From DASSJT01 sp035691065 (GTDB lineage Bacteria > Actinomycetota > Actinomycetes > Actinomycetales > Dermatophilaceae), in contig DASSJT010000099.1 in assembly GCA_035691065.1 (NCBI GenBank), positions 1 to 10,526 of the forward strand: 10,526 nt of DNA, given 5' to 3'. The notes below the pieces were generated by a model, which did no database searches, was not told the DNA's origin, and was given only the letters and a program-made list of their open reading frames with translations. Positions 1-6,136 of this stretch are shown here, in pieces. Both the position numbers and the translations under genes were made by a program. Position 1 is the stretch's first letter. Every line of letters begins with the position of its first letter.

Positions 1-38
1 GTGGCGGGGAGGTGGCTTCGGTGGTCGGTGATGGTCAT
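1..38 (-). CDS. Start of a divergent gene running off the left edge (partial, unknown product)
   Basis: Reading the minus strand leftwards from 38, an ATG is followed by 12 open codons giving MTITDHRSHLPA before the window ends. A good Shine-Dalgarno-like GAGGAG (complement of 44-49) lies 5 nt before the ATG. Nearly every third codon base is C, as expected for a real gene in this genome. This start would form a divergent pair with the beta-glucosidase gene across a 243-bp AT-patchy intergenic region. A sugar transporter component or a regulator would be typical in such a place, but twelve residues do not identify a family. Start call moderate, product unknown. Confidence 0.5.
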   Translation of the reverse strand, partial: MTITDHRSHLPA

Positions 39-76
39 CAGGGCTCCTCGGTGCCGGGCAGTAGAGCCATTTTTAC

Positions 77-88
77 AAATAGTTCATA
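77..88. promoter_or_regulatory. AT-rich element, first copy of a 12-bp near-repeat
   Basis: AAATAGTTCATA lies in an AT-rich patch (about 70-95) of an otherwise very GC-rich sequence. It matches AAATAGTGAATA at 174-185 in 10 of 12 positions. One copy lies nearer each of the two divergent starts, so both may be binding sites or promoter parts for the pair. This is inference from repetition and base composition only. Confidence 0.3.
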
Positions 89-107
89 TCAAAGGAAGGT
101 CGGGCAA

Positions 108-119
108 AGCAGATCTGCT
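108..119. promoter_or_regulatory. Perfect 12-bp palindrome AGCAGATCTGCT
   Basis: AGCAGATCTGCT is identical to its reverse complement over 12 bp and lies between the two divergent starts. It is a candidate operator for a dimeric regulator. No specific regulator family consensus is recognised. Confidence 0.3.
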
Positions 120-138
120 CGACTCCTTCGGGATGTCG

Positions 139-154
139 CTCCGGGCGCCCGGAG
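139..154. promoter_or_regulatory. Perfect 16-bp palindrome CTCCGGGCGCCCGGAG
   Basis: CTCCGGGCGCCCGGAG is self-complementary over all 16 bases with no loop. It could be an operator or could extrude as a hairpin. No T-tract follows on either strand, so it is not a standard terminator. It lies 20 bp from the next dyad at 175-194. Confidence 0.35.
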
Positions 155-174
155 GGTTCGGTAACGAGATGATA

Positions 175-194
175 AATAGTGAATAAGCACTATT
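175..194. promoter_or_regulatory. Inverted repeat AATAGTG-N6-CACTATT, candidate operator of the beta-glucosidase gene
   Basis: Seven-base arms AATAGTG (175-181) and CACTATT (188-194) are perfectly complementary around a 6-bp spacer. The spacing suits a dimeric helix-turn-helix protein. The dyad is AT-rich in a GC-rich genome and ends just before a TATAAC (198-203) that resembles a -10 box. A bound protein there would cover the -35 region, which would suit repression. The TetR-type regulator encoded at 2792-3535 is one possible ligand, but that link is inference. Confidence 0.4.
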
Positions 195-197
195 GGT

Positions 198-203
198 TAT
201 AAC
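198..203 (+). promoter_or_regulatory. Possible -10 box TATAAC for the beta-glucosidase gene
   Basis: TATAAC within GGTTATAACGG is close to the TATAAT/TANNNT -10 consensus and is the best candidate between 39 and 281 on the plus strand. No convincing -35 box stands 16-18 bp upstream; the inverted repeat at 175-194 occupies that space. The implied 5' leader before the ATG at 282 would be about 70 nt. Confidence 0.35.
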
Positions 204-281
204 GGCCCTCGCTGCTGCACTTGACGGCAGCGGGCCAGGCAGCGGCGCTCGTGTTCCCCTCAGAAAGGTCACCCTTCACCA

Positions 282-2774
282 ATGTCGTCTCCCCTCACCA
301 CCGACCAGCTCAGCGCCCTCGTCGCCTCGCTCGACCTCTCGACCAAGGTCCGGCTCCTCACCGGCAAGACCGCCTTCACCCTCTGGGGCGAGGAGTCGAT
401 CGGCCTGGCACCGATGGCCTTCTCCGACGGACCGACCGGAGTACGCGGGCTGAAGTTCACCGGGGGCGACCACGTGGCGCTCTTCCCCAACGCCACCCTG
501 CTGGCGAGCGCCTGGAGCGAGGAGACCGCCCACGAGGTCGGCGAGCTGCTCGCGGAGGAGGCCGAGCGCCAGCACATCCACGTCGTCCTCGGCCCGACGA
601 TCAACCTGCACCGGTCGCCTCTCGGCGGACGGCTCTTCGAGGCCTACTCCGAGGACCCACTGCTCACCGGGAAGCTCGCGGCGGCATACGTCAAAGGCTT
701 GCAGGGCAAGGGAATTGGCGCGTGCCTCAAGCACCTCGTCGCCAACGAGTCCGAGACCCTGCGCAACTTCATGAACTCCGTCGTCTGCGAGGAGGCGTTG
801 CGCGAGGTCTACCTGCTGCCGTTCGAGATCGCCGTCGAGGAGTCGAACCCGTGGTCGATCATGGCCGCCTACAACGACGTCAACGGTGTCGCGGCCACCG
901 AGCAGTCCCACGTCAACAACGAGGTGGTCAGGGGCGAGTGGGGTTGGGACGGCCTGATCATGTCGGACTGGTTCGCCACCAAGACCTCCGCTCCCGCTGC
1001 GCTCGGCGGCCTCGACCTCGTTATGCCGGGGCCTGACGGGCCGTGGGGTGAGGCGCTGGTGCGCGACGTCGAGTCGGGTGCCGTGCCCGAGTCCGTGGTC
1101 GACGAGCACGTATGCCGGCTGCTTCGGCTCGCGGACCGGGTCGGCGCCCTGGGCGAGCACCGACCCTGGCCCGTGGCGACCCCTGCGCCCGACTCTCCAG
1201 AGCGCCGCGAGCAGCTGCGGCGGCTCGCGACCGACGGCATGGTCGTGCTCAAGAACGAGGGCGTCCTGCCCCTGACCTCAGACGTGACTCGCCCGGGTTC
1301 CGTCGCACTCATCGGCAGGCACGCGGTGCAGACGGTGTGCATGGGCGGGGGCTCCGCCCAGGTCAACCCGCCCTACCAGGTCTCGGTCGCCGAAGGACTG
1401 ACCAGCGCCCTCGGCGGGGCCGTCACCGTGGTCGACGGGGTGGAGGTGCGGGAGCGCCCCACGGCGGCCGACCCCGAGGGGGTGCTCGATCCAGCGTCGG
1501 GAGCCCCCGGCCTGCGCGTCTGCCTCCTCGACGCCGAGGGCACCGTCATGGAGGACCGGCACAGCTCGGTCGCCCTCGTCTCCGTGGGGTGGGACGACGA
1601 CCTGCCCCGCCCGGTCGAGACGGTCCGTCTCGCCGCGCGAATCACGCCGTCCGGCCCGACCCAGGTCGGTGTCGTCGGCACGGGATCGTGGCGGGTCACC
1701 CTCGATGGCGCTCAGCTGGGATCGGTGGTCCTCGGCCACGAAGGCTACGACCCAGGCGAGGCGATGCTGCGGCCACCGTCATGGACGATCGAGGTCGACT
1801 CCGTGCCGGGTGCGCTGCTCGAGGCCGAGGTGACGATCCTGCGGAGCGAGCCACAGCCCGGGCCGGACGGAAGCATGAGCACGCTCTCGCACGTCCTGGC
1901 CTCTGGGATGGGCGTCAAAGGCCTGGTCGCAGGACCGGCGCCGGTCGAGACTGCGGCCGCCATCGGGGCAGCGGTGGCGGCGGCGCGGGCCGCCGACGTG
2001 GCCGTGGTCGTCGTCGGCAACACCGACGAGCGCGAGACCGAGGGCGCTGACAAGACCACGCTGGTGCTCCCAGGCGACCAGGACGAGCTGGTGCGTGCGG
2101 TCGCTGCTGCCGCACCGCGCACCGTGGTCGTGGTCAACTCCGCGACCCCCGTACTCATGCCGTGGAGCGAGCAGGTCGACGCCGTGCTGGTGGTCGGCAT
2201 CCCGGGGCAGGAGGGCGGCAACGCCGTCGCCAACGCACTGCTCGGGGTCCGGGAGCCCGCCGGCCGGCTCGTCACGTCGTGGCCCGCTGCCGACGGCGCG
2301 GCCCCAGCCTGGGGCCTCGAGCCCACCGACCTGCGCCTCGACTACTCCGACGGCACGTTCGTCGGCTACCGGGGCTTCCACGCCGGCCACGCGAAGGCTC
2401 CCGCCCACTGGCTCGGCGGGGGCACCGGCTACGGCAGCTTCGAGTACCGTGCCGTGGCACTCGCGCCGGACGCCGACCCCGCAGCGCCTGCCCCGGCAGT
2501 GCGGGTCACGGTGCGCAACACCGCGTCCCGGGAGTCCCGCGAGGTCGTGCAGGTCTACTACCGTCCGGCGGACGTCAGCCAGCCGGTGCGGCTCGTCGGC
2601 TGGTCGGCGGTGCAGGTCCCCGGCGGCGGCGAGGCCGACGTCACCGTGCCTTCCGATGCCAGGCTCTGGCGTCGTTGGGATTCCGAGAAGGGTGGGTGGA
2701 CGACCCTGGCCGGGGGAGAGCTGCTCATCGCCCGCGGACTGGGCGACGTGCGCGCCCGGCTGCCGCTCGGCTGA
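282..2774 (+). CDS. Glycoside hydrolase family 3 beta-glucosidase with PA14 insert
   Basis: This is an 830-residue GH3 enzyme expected to remove terminal beta-D-glucosyl (or related) units from oligosaccharides or glycosides. The N-terminal TIM-barrel domain covers about residues 15-290. It holds FSDGPTGVRG (47-56), a Lys-His pair (150-151), and IMSDWFA with Asp229 as the expected nucleophile. The C-terminal domain begins near 315 and is split by a PA14-like insert (about 405-545; GTGSWRVTLDG at 466-476). It resumes with NTDERETEGADKTTLVLPG, whose Glu585 or Glu587 is the likely acid/base. A fibronectin-III-like domain follows (about 690-815). GH3-PA14 enzymes of this size are well known, for example yeast BglI. 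No signal peptide is visible, so it probably acts in the cytosol on imported sugars. An AAAGG 13 nt before the ATG is a weak ribosome site. Exact substrate is not readable. Confidence 0.95.
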   Translation: MSSPLTTDQLSALVASLDLSTKVRLLTGKTAFTLWGEESIGLAPMAFSDGPTGVRGLKFTGGDHVALFPNATLLASAWSEETAHEVGELLAEEAERQHIHVVLGPTINLHRSPLGGRLFEAYSEDPLLTGKLAAAYVKGLQGKGIGACLKHLVANESETLRNFMNSVVCEEALREVYLLPFEIAVEESNPWSIMAAYNDVNGVAATEQSHVNNEVVRGEWGWDGLIMSDWFATKTSAPAALGGLDLVMPGPDGPWGEALVRDVESGAVPESVVDEHVCRLLRLADRVGALGEHRPWPVATPAPDSPERREQLRRLATDGMVVLKNEGVLPLTSDVTRPGSVALIGRHAVQTVCMGGGSAQVNPPYQVSVAEGLTSALGGAVTVVDGVEVRERPTAADPEGVLDPASGAPGLRVCLLDAEGTVMEDRHSSVALVSVGWDDDLPRPVETVRLAARITPSGPTQVGVVGTGSWRVTLDGAQLGSVVLGHEGYDPGEAMLRPPSWTIEVDSVPGALLEAEVTILRSEPQPGPDGSMSTLSHVLASGMGVKGLVAGPAPVETAAAIGAAVAAARAADVAVVVVGNTDERETEGADKTTLVLPGDQDELVRAVAAAAPRTVVVVNSATPVLMPWSEQVDAVLVVGIPGQEGGNAVANALLGVREPAGRLVTSWPAADGAAPAWGLEPTDLRLDYSDGTFVGYRGFHAGHAKAPAHWLGGGTGYGSFEYRAVALAPDADPAAPAPAVRVTVRNTASRESREVVQVYYRPADVSQPVRLVGWSAVQVPGGGEADVTVPSDARLWRRWDSEKGGWTTLAGGELLIARGLGDVRARLPLG

Positions 2775-2791
2775 GGCACTGACAGGCTCGG

Positions 2792-3535
2792 GTGGCGTTG
2801 GTGGAACGTAACCTGCCCGTCGTGCCAACCTCGCCGACCCCGACCCCGACCCGGACACCGAGGCCGACACCGACACCGAGGCCGACGCCGACGCCGACGC
2901 CGACACCGGCGCAGCAGCGCCCCAGGCGCGGCCGCGGGCGGCCACGGGGCGGTGACTCGGCCCAGACCCGCGAGCAGATCCTCACGGCCGCAGCCGAGCT
3001 CTTCGCCGAGGGTGGCTACCGGGCGACGTCCATGGTGGCCGTGGCCGAGGCGGCCGGGCTCTCGCAGACCGGGCTGCTGCACCACTTCCCGTCCAAGGAA
3101 GCGCTTCTCGCGGGGGTCCTCGAGCGTCGAGACGAGCAGGACCTGGTCGCGGTCGGCCATCCCTCCTCGGTGCGGGGGTGGGAGGCCCTCGAGCGCCTCG
3201 TGCGCCTCGTCGAGCACAACATGCGGCGGGAGCCCTTCGTGCGGCTCTTCACGACGATGGCCGGCGAGGCGGTCGAGCCCGGCCATCCGGGCCACGCGTG
3301 GCTCATGGCGCACCACCGCGCGGCCCGATCCCTCGTGACCACGGCCCTCGAGCAGGCGAAGGCAGACGGCAGCTGCGATCCCGACGCTCCGGTCGCACGG
3401 ATCGCGGACACGCTGGTCGCGCTCATGGATGGACTGCAGGTCCAGTGGCTGATGGACCCCCAGGGAGTCGACATGGCGGCGGACGTGGCTGGGCACGTTG
3501 CCGACCTCCGTCGTCTCTGGGGACGGAGCGGCTAA
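2792..3535 (+). CDS. TetR/AcrR-family transcriptional regulator with Thr-Pro repeat N-terminus
   Basis: The core is a TetR-type DNA-binding domain at about residues 57-105: TREQILTAAAELFAEGG, then the helix-turn-helix VAVAEAAGLSQTGLLHHFPSKEALL. A helical ligand-binding domain continues to residue 247. Before it lies an unusual extension: about 25 residues of alternating Thr-Pro (with some Arg) and a basic RPRRGRGRPRGG segment containing an AT-hook-like RGRP core. The only start codons in this frame before the DNA-binding domain are GTGs at 2792, 2801 and 2822, all upstream of the repeat, so the repeat must be translated if the protein is made. None has a strong ribosome site. The gene lies 17 bp after the beta-glucosidase gene and probably shares its transcript, which makes control of that gene plausible. 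Effector unknown. Confidence 0.9.
   Translation: MALVERNLPVVPTSPTPTPTRTPRPTPTPRPTPTPTPTPAQQRPRRGRGRPRGGDSAQTREQILTAAAELFAEGGYRATSMVAVAEAAGLSQTGLLHHFPSKEALLAGVLERRDEQDLVAVGHPSSVRGWEALERLVRLVEHNMRREPFVRLFTTMAGEAVEPGHPGHAWLMAHHRAARSLVTTALEQAKADGSCDPDAPVARIADTLVALMDGLQVQWLMDPQGVDMAADVAGHVADLRRLWGRSG
2833..2912 (+). repeat. Imperfect hexanucleotide tandem repeat (CCGACN) coding for Thr-Pro
   Basis: About 13 imperfect copies of a 6-bp unit, CCGACC/CCGACA/CCGACG with a few GAGGCC-type variants, run through the 5' part of the TetR gene. Gain or loss of 6-bp units by slippage would keep the reading frame and change only the length of the Thr-Pro stretch. Confidence 0.8.
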
Positions 3536-3541
3536 CCCGAT

Positions 3542-3551
3542 CCGGCGCCGG
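3542..3551. promoter_or_regulatory. Palindrome CCGGCGCCGG after the TetR gene
   Basis: A perfect 10-bp GC palindrome begins 7 bp after the TetR stop codon. It could form a short stem but has no loop and no T-run, so a terminator role is weak. In such GC-rich DNA this may be chance. Confidence 0.2.
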
Positions 3552-3614
3552 CACGTGTGACCGCGCTGAGCGGGCAGGCAGCCCACCGGCATACCCTTGC
3601 ACGGGCTCAGCCGC

Positions 3615-3620
3615 TAGGTT
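3615..3620 (+). promoter_or_regulatory. Possible -10 box TAGGTT for the Nudix gene
   Basis: TAGGTT resembles the TAGGNT -10 boxes common in actinobacteria and lies about 40 nt before the Nudix start. TTGCAC at 3597-3602 is -35-like, but the 12-bp spacing is too short for a standard pair. The gene may instead be read through from the TetR gene. Confidence 0.25.
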
Positions 3621-3657
3621 CACGTGGGCGGTCCAGCGCAGAAGGAGGGGCAGACGG

Positions 3658-4080
3658 TTGGGAAGCGTGAGGCATCGGGTGGTGGTGGGGATCCTGATCC
3701 GCCCTGGGCAGGTGCTGATGTGCCATCGGCGCGCCGACCGCGACTGGTATCCGGACGTCTGGGACTTCCCGGGTGGCCATCTCGAGCCGGGCGAGACGGC
3801 CGAGGAGGCGCTGGTGCGCGAGGCCCGGGAAGAGCTGGGAGTGCACCTCGTCGGGCCACTGACCGAGCAGGCGGCGTGGAGGAGCGATGACGGCGAGGAG
3901 GACATCACGTTCCTGCTGGTCGAGCGGTGGCACGGCCAGCCGGCCAACCTGGCGCCGGAGGAGCACGACGCGATCCGGTGGGTGACGGTGGAGGAGGCGC
4001 TGGCGCTCCGGCTGCCGGACCCGGCCTACCCGCACCTGCTGCGATCCCTGCCGGTCGGGACTTACCCAGCTCCCGGCTGA
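3658..4080 (+). CDS. Nudix (MutT-like) hydrolase
   Basis: This 140-residue single-domain Nudix protein is of the usual size for the family, whose members hydrolyse nucleoside diphosphates linked to another moiety. The full Nudix box is present at about residues 40-62: Gly-x5-Glu, seven residues, then REAREELGV, with the metal-binding glutamates intact. The DFPGGHLEPGE context resembles MutT-type NTP pyrophosphohydrolases, but substrate cannot be assigned. I chose the TTG at 3658 because a strong AAGGAGG (3642-3648) lies 9 nt upstream. The GTG at 3667 (137 residues) is the alternative, but its spacing of 18 nt is too long. The frame stays open far upstream over the TetR gene, but that part is out of phase with any known domain. 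The gene ends 2 bp from the converging kinase gene. Confidence 0.9.
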   Translation: MGSVRHRVVVGILIRPGQVLMCHRRADRDWYPDVWDFPGGHLEPGETAEEALVREAREELGVHLVGPLTEQAAWRSDDGEEDITFLLVERWHGQPANLAPEEHDAIRWVTVEEALALRLPDPAYPHLLRSLPVGTYPAPG

Positions 4081-4082
4081 CG

Positions 4083-5153
4083 TCACCCGGGCGGGCTGGC
4101 GAGGCCTGCCGGCGGTCCGGCCGGCGGTCCGGCCGGCGAAACGGCCGGCAGGGGGGCGAGAGCTGAGCCTGCGATCTTGGCTGCCGCAGTCTCCACGGCT
4201 CGCTGCACGGCGGCTTCCGGGGTACAGCGGTCCAGCAGGGCGGCGAGGAAGCCGGCTGTCGCGGCGTCCCCGGCTCCCGTGGTTGTCACGGGGCTCGCTA
4301 CGGCGACCGGTGACACCCGCAGCGCGCGTGAGTGCCAGTCCGCTCCCAGACTCGCGACCACCTCGCCGGCTAGGGCGAACCGGTCAGCGTCCGCGGTGGC
4401 GAGGGCCACGCCGCGCGGCCCAGCCGTGACCAGCGCAATGGCGGCCCCACCACGTACCAGCCGACCGGCGGCTGCGAGCGGGTCACCTGCCTCGCCGCTA
4501 AGGCCGGTCATCGAGTCGAGGTCGTCGATGCTCGGTGTGAGCACGTCCATGAACGGCACGCAGGTCGCGAGAATCGCGCTCCATCGGGTCCGGCTCGCGG
4601 GTGTCGGCGCGTCCACCACCGCGAAGTCGACCGAGGTTGCGAGGCCGTCGGCGCGGGCCCGAGCCAGGAGGTCCCGGAAGGGGGCACCGTCGCGGGCCAC
4701 CAGGGCCGGAAGCAGGCTCGGGTACCCGACGTGGAGCACCCGCTCGCTGCCGAAGCGCAGGTCCTGCCCGTCGAAGTCGCAGTTGGCGCCCACGTGGTGC
4801 CAGAAGATGCGGTCGACGCCAGGGGCCTGCACGACGACGGAGTACGACGTCGTGCTGGGCCGGCGGCTCAGCCCCGCCGCATCCAGTCCCCGCTCCCGCA
4901 GAAGGTCCGCGAGGATGCGTCCGAGGATGTCCTCGCCCACGTCCGCGGCGACCGAGACCGGGACTCCGAGGGCGACCAGGTCGCCTCCGGTGTTCGCGAC
5001 GCAGCCCCCGGGCGCCAGCTCGAGTGGGCCCACTTCGACAAGGTGTCCCGGGTCCAGGACCGGCAGCTCCGCAAGCGTCGGGTGCAGGTCCAGGCAGATG
5101 TGTCCGGCCACCAGCACGACGGGCGACTTCTGAAGAGAGGCAGGCGCACTCAC
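4083..5153 (-). CDS. PfkB/ribokinase-family carbohydrate kinase
   Basis: This sugar kinase is expected to transfer phosphate from ATP to a sugar or keto-sugar alcohol. From the GTG at 5153 it is 356 residues. The family signatures are the N-terminal VVLVAGHICLDLHPTL, the early GGCVANTGGDLVALG (substrate-binding Gly-Gly with Asn), the RIFWHHVGAN segment, and TTTGAGDAATAGFLAALL, whose Asp (about residue 296) is the catalytic base in the anion hole. Alternative in-frame starts are ATG 5183 and GTG 5192. I prefer 5153 because homologous kinases begin shortly before the first strand, and because a TAGGCG -10-like box (minus strand, 5178-5173) would place the transcript start downstream of 5183. 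The C-terminus ends in an odd Pro-Ala-Gly repeat. It is divergent from the aldolase and dehydrogenase genes and probably shares their pathway. Sugar specificity is unknown. Confidence 0.92.
   Translation of the reverse strand: MSAPASLQKSPVVLVAGHICLDLHPTLAELPVLDPGHLVEVGPLELAPGGCVANTGGDLVALGVPVSVAADVGEDILGRILADLLRERGLDAAGLSRRPSTTSYSVVVQAPGVDRIFWHHVGANCDFDGQDLRFGSERVLHVGYPSLLPALVARDGAPFRDLLARARADGLATSVDFAVVDAPTPASRTRWSAILATCVPFMDVLTPSIDDLDSMTGLSGEAGDPLAAAGRLVRGGAAIALVTAGPRGVALATADADRFALAGEVVASLGADWHSRALRVSPVAVASPVTTTGAGDAATAGFLAALLDRCTPEAAVQRAVETAAAKIAGSALAPLPAVSPAGPPAGPPAGLASPPG
4105..4152. repeat. GC-rich 12-bp repeats inside a CCTGCCGGC / GCCGGCAGG stem, at the convergent gene ends
   Basis: Nine-base arms at 4105-4113 and 4144-4152 are perfectly complementary. 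The 30 bases between them are GGCGGTCCGGCC-type 12-bp repeats rich in GGCC. On the minus strand this encodes the Pro-Ala-Gly tail of the kinase. The Nudix and kinase genes converge with only 2 bp between their stop codons, so any terminator must lie within coding sequence, and this stem is the best candidate for Nudix transcripts. No T-tract is present. Confidence 0.4.
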
Positions 5154-5172
5154 ACCTTCACACCCCCGGCTC

Positions 5173-5178
5173 CGCCTA
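5173..5178 (-). promoter_or_regulatory. Possible -10 box TAGGCG for the kinase gene
   Basis: On the minus strand TAGGCG lies about 20 bp before the preferred GTG start at 5153. The palindrome at 5197-5206 would then sit in the -35 region. A GGGGG run (complement of 5163-5167) about 9 nt before the GTG is a possible weak ribosome site. Confidence 0.3.
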
Positions 5179-5196
5179 GACATCGTTGTCACAGCG

Positions 5197-5206
5197 ACCG
5201 TACGGT
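5197..5206. promoter_or_regulatory. Palindrome ACCGTACGGT between divergent kinase and aldolase genes
   Basis: A perfect 10-bp palindrome lies in the only intergenic space of the kinase / aldolase-dehydrogenase unit, about 44 bp from the kinase GTG and 63 bp from the aldolase ATG. One dimeric repressor here could control both directions. No regulator gene lies directly beside it. Operator role is inferred from position and symmetry. Confidence 0.4.
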
Positions 5207-5269
5207 AACCGGATTCGGCTGGACAATCGCCCGGCGACGCCGGCTGGACGCGCCATGGAGGTCGCCGTG

Positions 5270-6136
5270 ATGCCCTACCGCCTGAACCGCCTGTTCGACC
5301 CCGTCTCGGGGCGTGCGCTCGACGTGGCCATCGACCACGGCTTCTTCGGCGAGCCGAGCTTCCTGACCGGCATCGAGGACATGGAAGCCGCGATCCGGAC
5401 GATCGTGGCGGCGCGGCCGGACGCCGTGCAGCTCAGCCCGGGCCTGGCGCCGGTCCTCCAGCGCATCCATGACCGCGCCAAGCCTGCGCTCGTGCTGCGA
5501 GCCGACGTCGCCAATGTCTACGGCAGCCCGCTCGACGACCACCTGTTCAGCCTGGCCGTTCCCGATGCCATCGAGCAGGCGGTCCGTCTCGACGCCGTGG
5601 CCGTCTGCGTCAACCTCCTGCAGCTGCCCGGCCGCCCCGACGTGCGCCGTGCCTGCATCGAGAACATCCTGGCGCTGCGCACGGAGGCGACTCGCTACGG
5701 CATACCGCTCATGATCGAGCCGCTTGTCATGCGTGGTGGGGACGAAGGCGGATACCTCGTCGACGGGGACACGGCCAAGATCGTCAGCCTCGTGAGGCAG
5801 GCGCGGGAGCTGGGGGCGGACCTCATCAAGGCGGACCCCACTGACGATGCGGGCGACTACCACCAGGTCGTGGAGGTGGCAGGCGACATTCCCGTGCTGG
5901 TCAGAGGCGGCGGCCGCGCGCCGGACGAGGAGCTCCTGCTCCGCACGCAGACCGTCCTCGAGCAGGGAGCGCGCGGAATCGTCTACGGGCGCAACATCAT
6001 TCAGCATCCGGACCCGAAGGGCATCACCGCGGCCCTGATGTCAGTGCTGCACGCGGGTGTCAGCGCGGCGGAGGCCTACGACCGGCTGCGGGCCCGCGAG
6101 GCGGCCGGCGCCACCGAGGGACGGGCTTCGCAGTGA
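5270..6136 (+). CDS. Class I aldolase of the DhnA/FbaB-LsrF type
   Basis: This 288-residue TIM-barrel protein is expected to cleave a phosphorylated sugar by a Schiff-base mechanism. Family-like features are LDVAIDHG (Asp22 region, near the barrel start), MIEPL in mid-protein, GADLIKADPT with Lys187 as the likely Schiff-base lysine, and the phosphate-binding end: IPVLVRGGGR, then ARGIVYGRNIIQHPDP. The GRNIxQHPDP ending is typical of DhnA-type fructose-bisphosphate aldolases, while GGGR replaces the usual GGPK-like segment, so the substrate may differ. Start: a GGAGG at 5257-5261 stands 8 nt before ATG 5270; the upstream in-frame ATG at 5255 contains that site. The stop overlaps the next gene's GTG as GTGA, which implies translational coupling. 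Together with the divergent kinase this recalls kinase-aldolase pairs such as LacC-LacD, LsrK-LsrF or YihV-YihT, without showing which substrate is used. Confidence 0.9.
   Translation: MPYRLNRLFDPVSGRALDVAIDHGFFGEPSFLTGIEDMEAAIRTIVAARPDAVQLSPGLAPVLQRIHDRAKPALVLRADVANVYGSPLDDHLFSLAVPDAIEQAVRLDAVAVCVNLLQLPGRPDVRRACIENILALRTEATRYGIPLMIEPLVMRGGDEGGYLVDGDTAKIVSLVRQARELGADLIKADPTDDAGDYHQVVEVAGDIPVLVRGGGRAPDEELLLRTQTVLEQGARGIVYGRNIIQHPDPKGITAALMSVLHAGVSAAEAYDRLRAREAAGATEGRASQ

Noticed and set aside
1..186. 61-codon plus-strand open frame at the left edge
   Set aside because: It crosses the AT-rich control region and several palindromes, has no ribosome site or domain, and its 5' part is antisense to a better supported minus-strand start.
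221..226. TTGACG as a -35 box for the GH3 gene
   Set aside because: No -10-like sequence stands 16-18 bp downstream; 244-249 is GC-rich.
276..1160. Long minus-strand open frame (294 codons) opposite the GH3 gene
   Set aside because: It is antisense to a clear GH3 catalytic domain, has no recognisable motif, and is expected from the strong GC bias at third codon positions.
1779..2945. 388-codon minus-strand open frame with Ser-Ala/Ser-Val repeats
   Set aside because: The repeats are only the complementary reading of the CCGACN tract in the TetR gene, and the rest mirrors the GH3 gene.
2558..3592. 344-codon minus-strand open frame opposite the TetR gene
   Set aside because: Antisense shadow of TetR and the GH3 end; its product is Arg/Pro/Gly-rich without a domain.
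4177..5133. 318-codon plus-strand open frame opposite the kinase gene
   Set aside because: Ser/Arg/Pro-rich shadow of a kinase whose catalytic motifs are intact on the minus strand.
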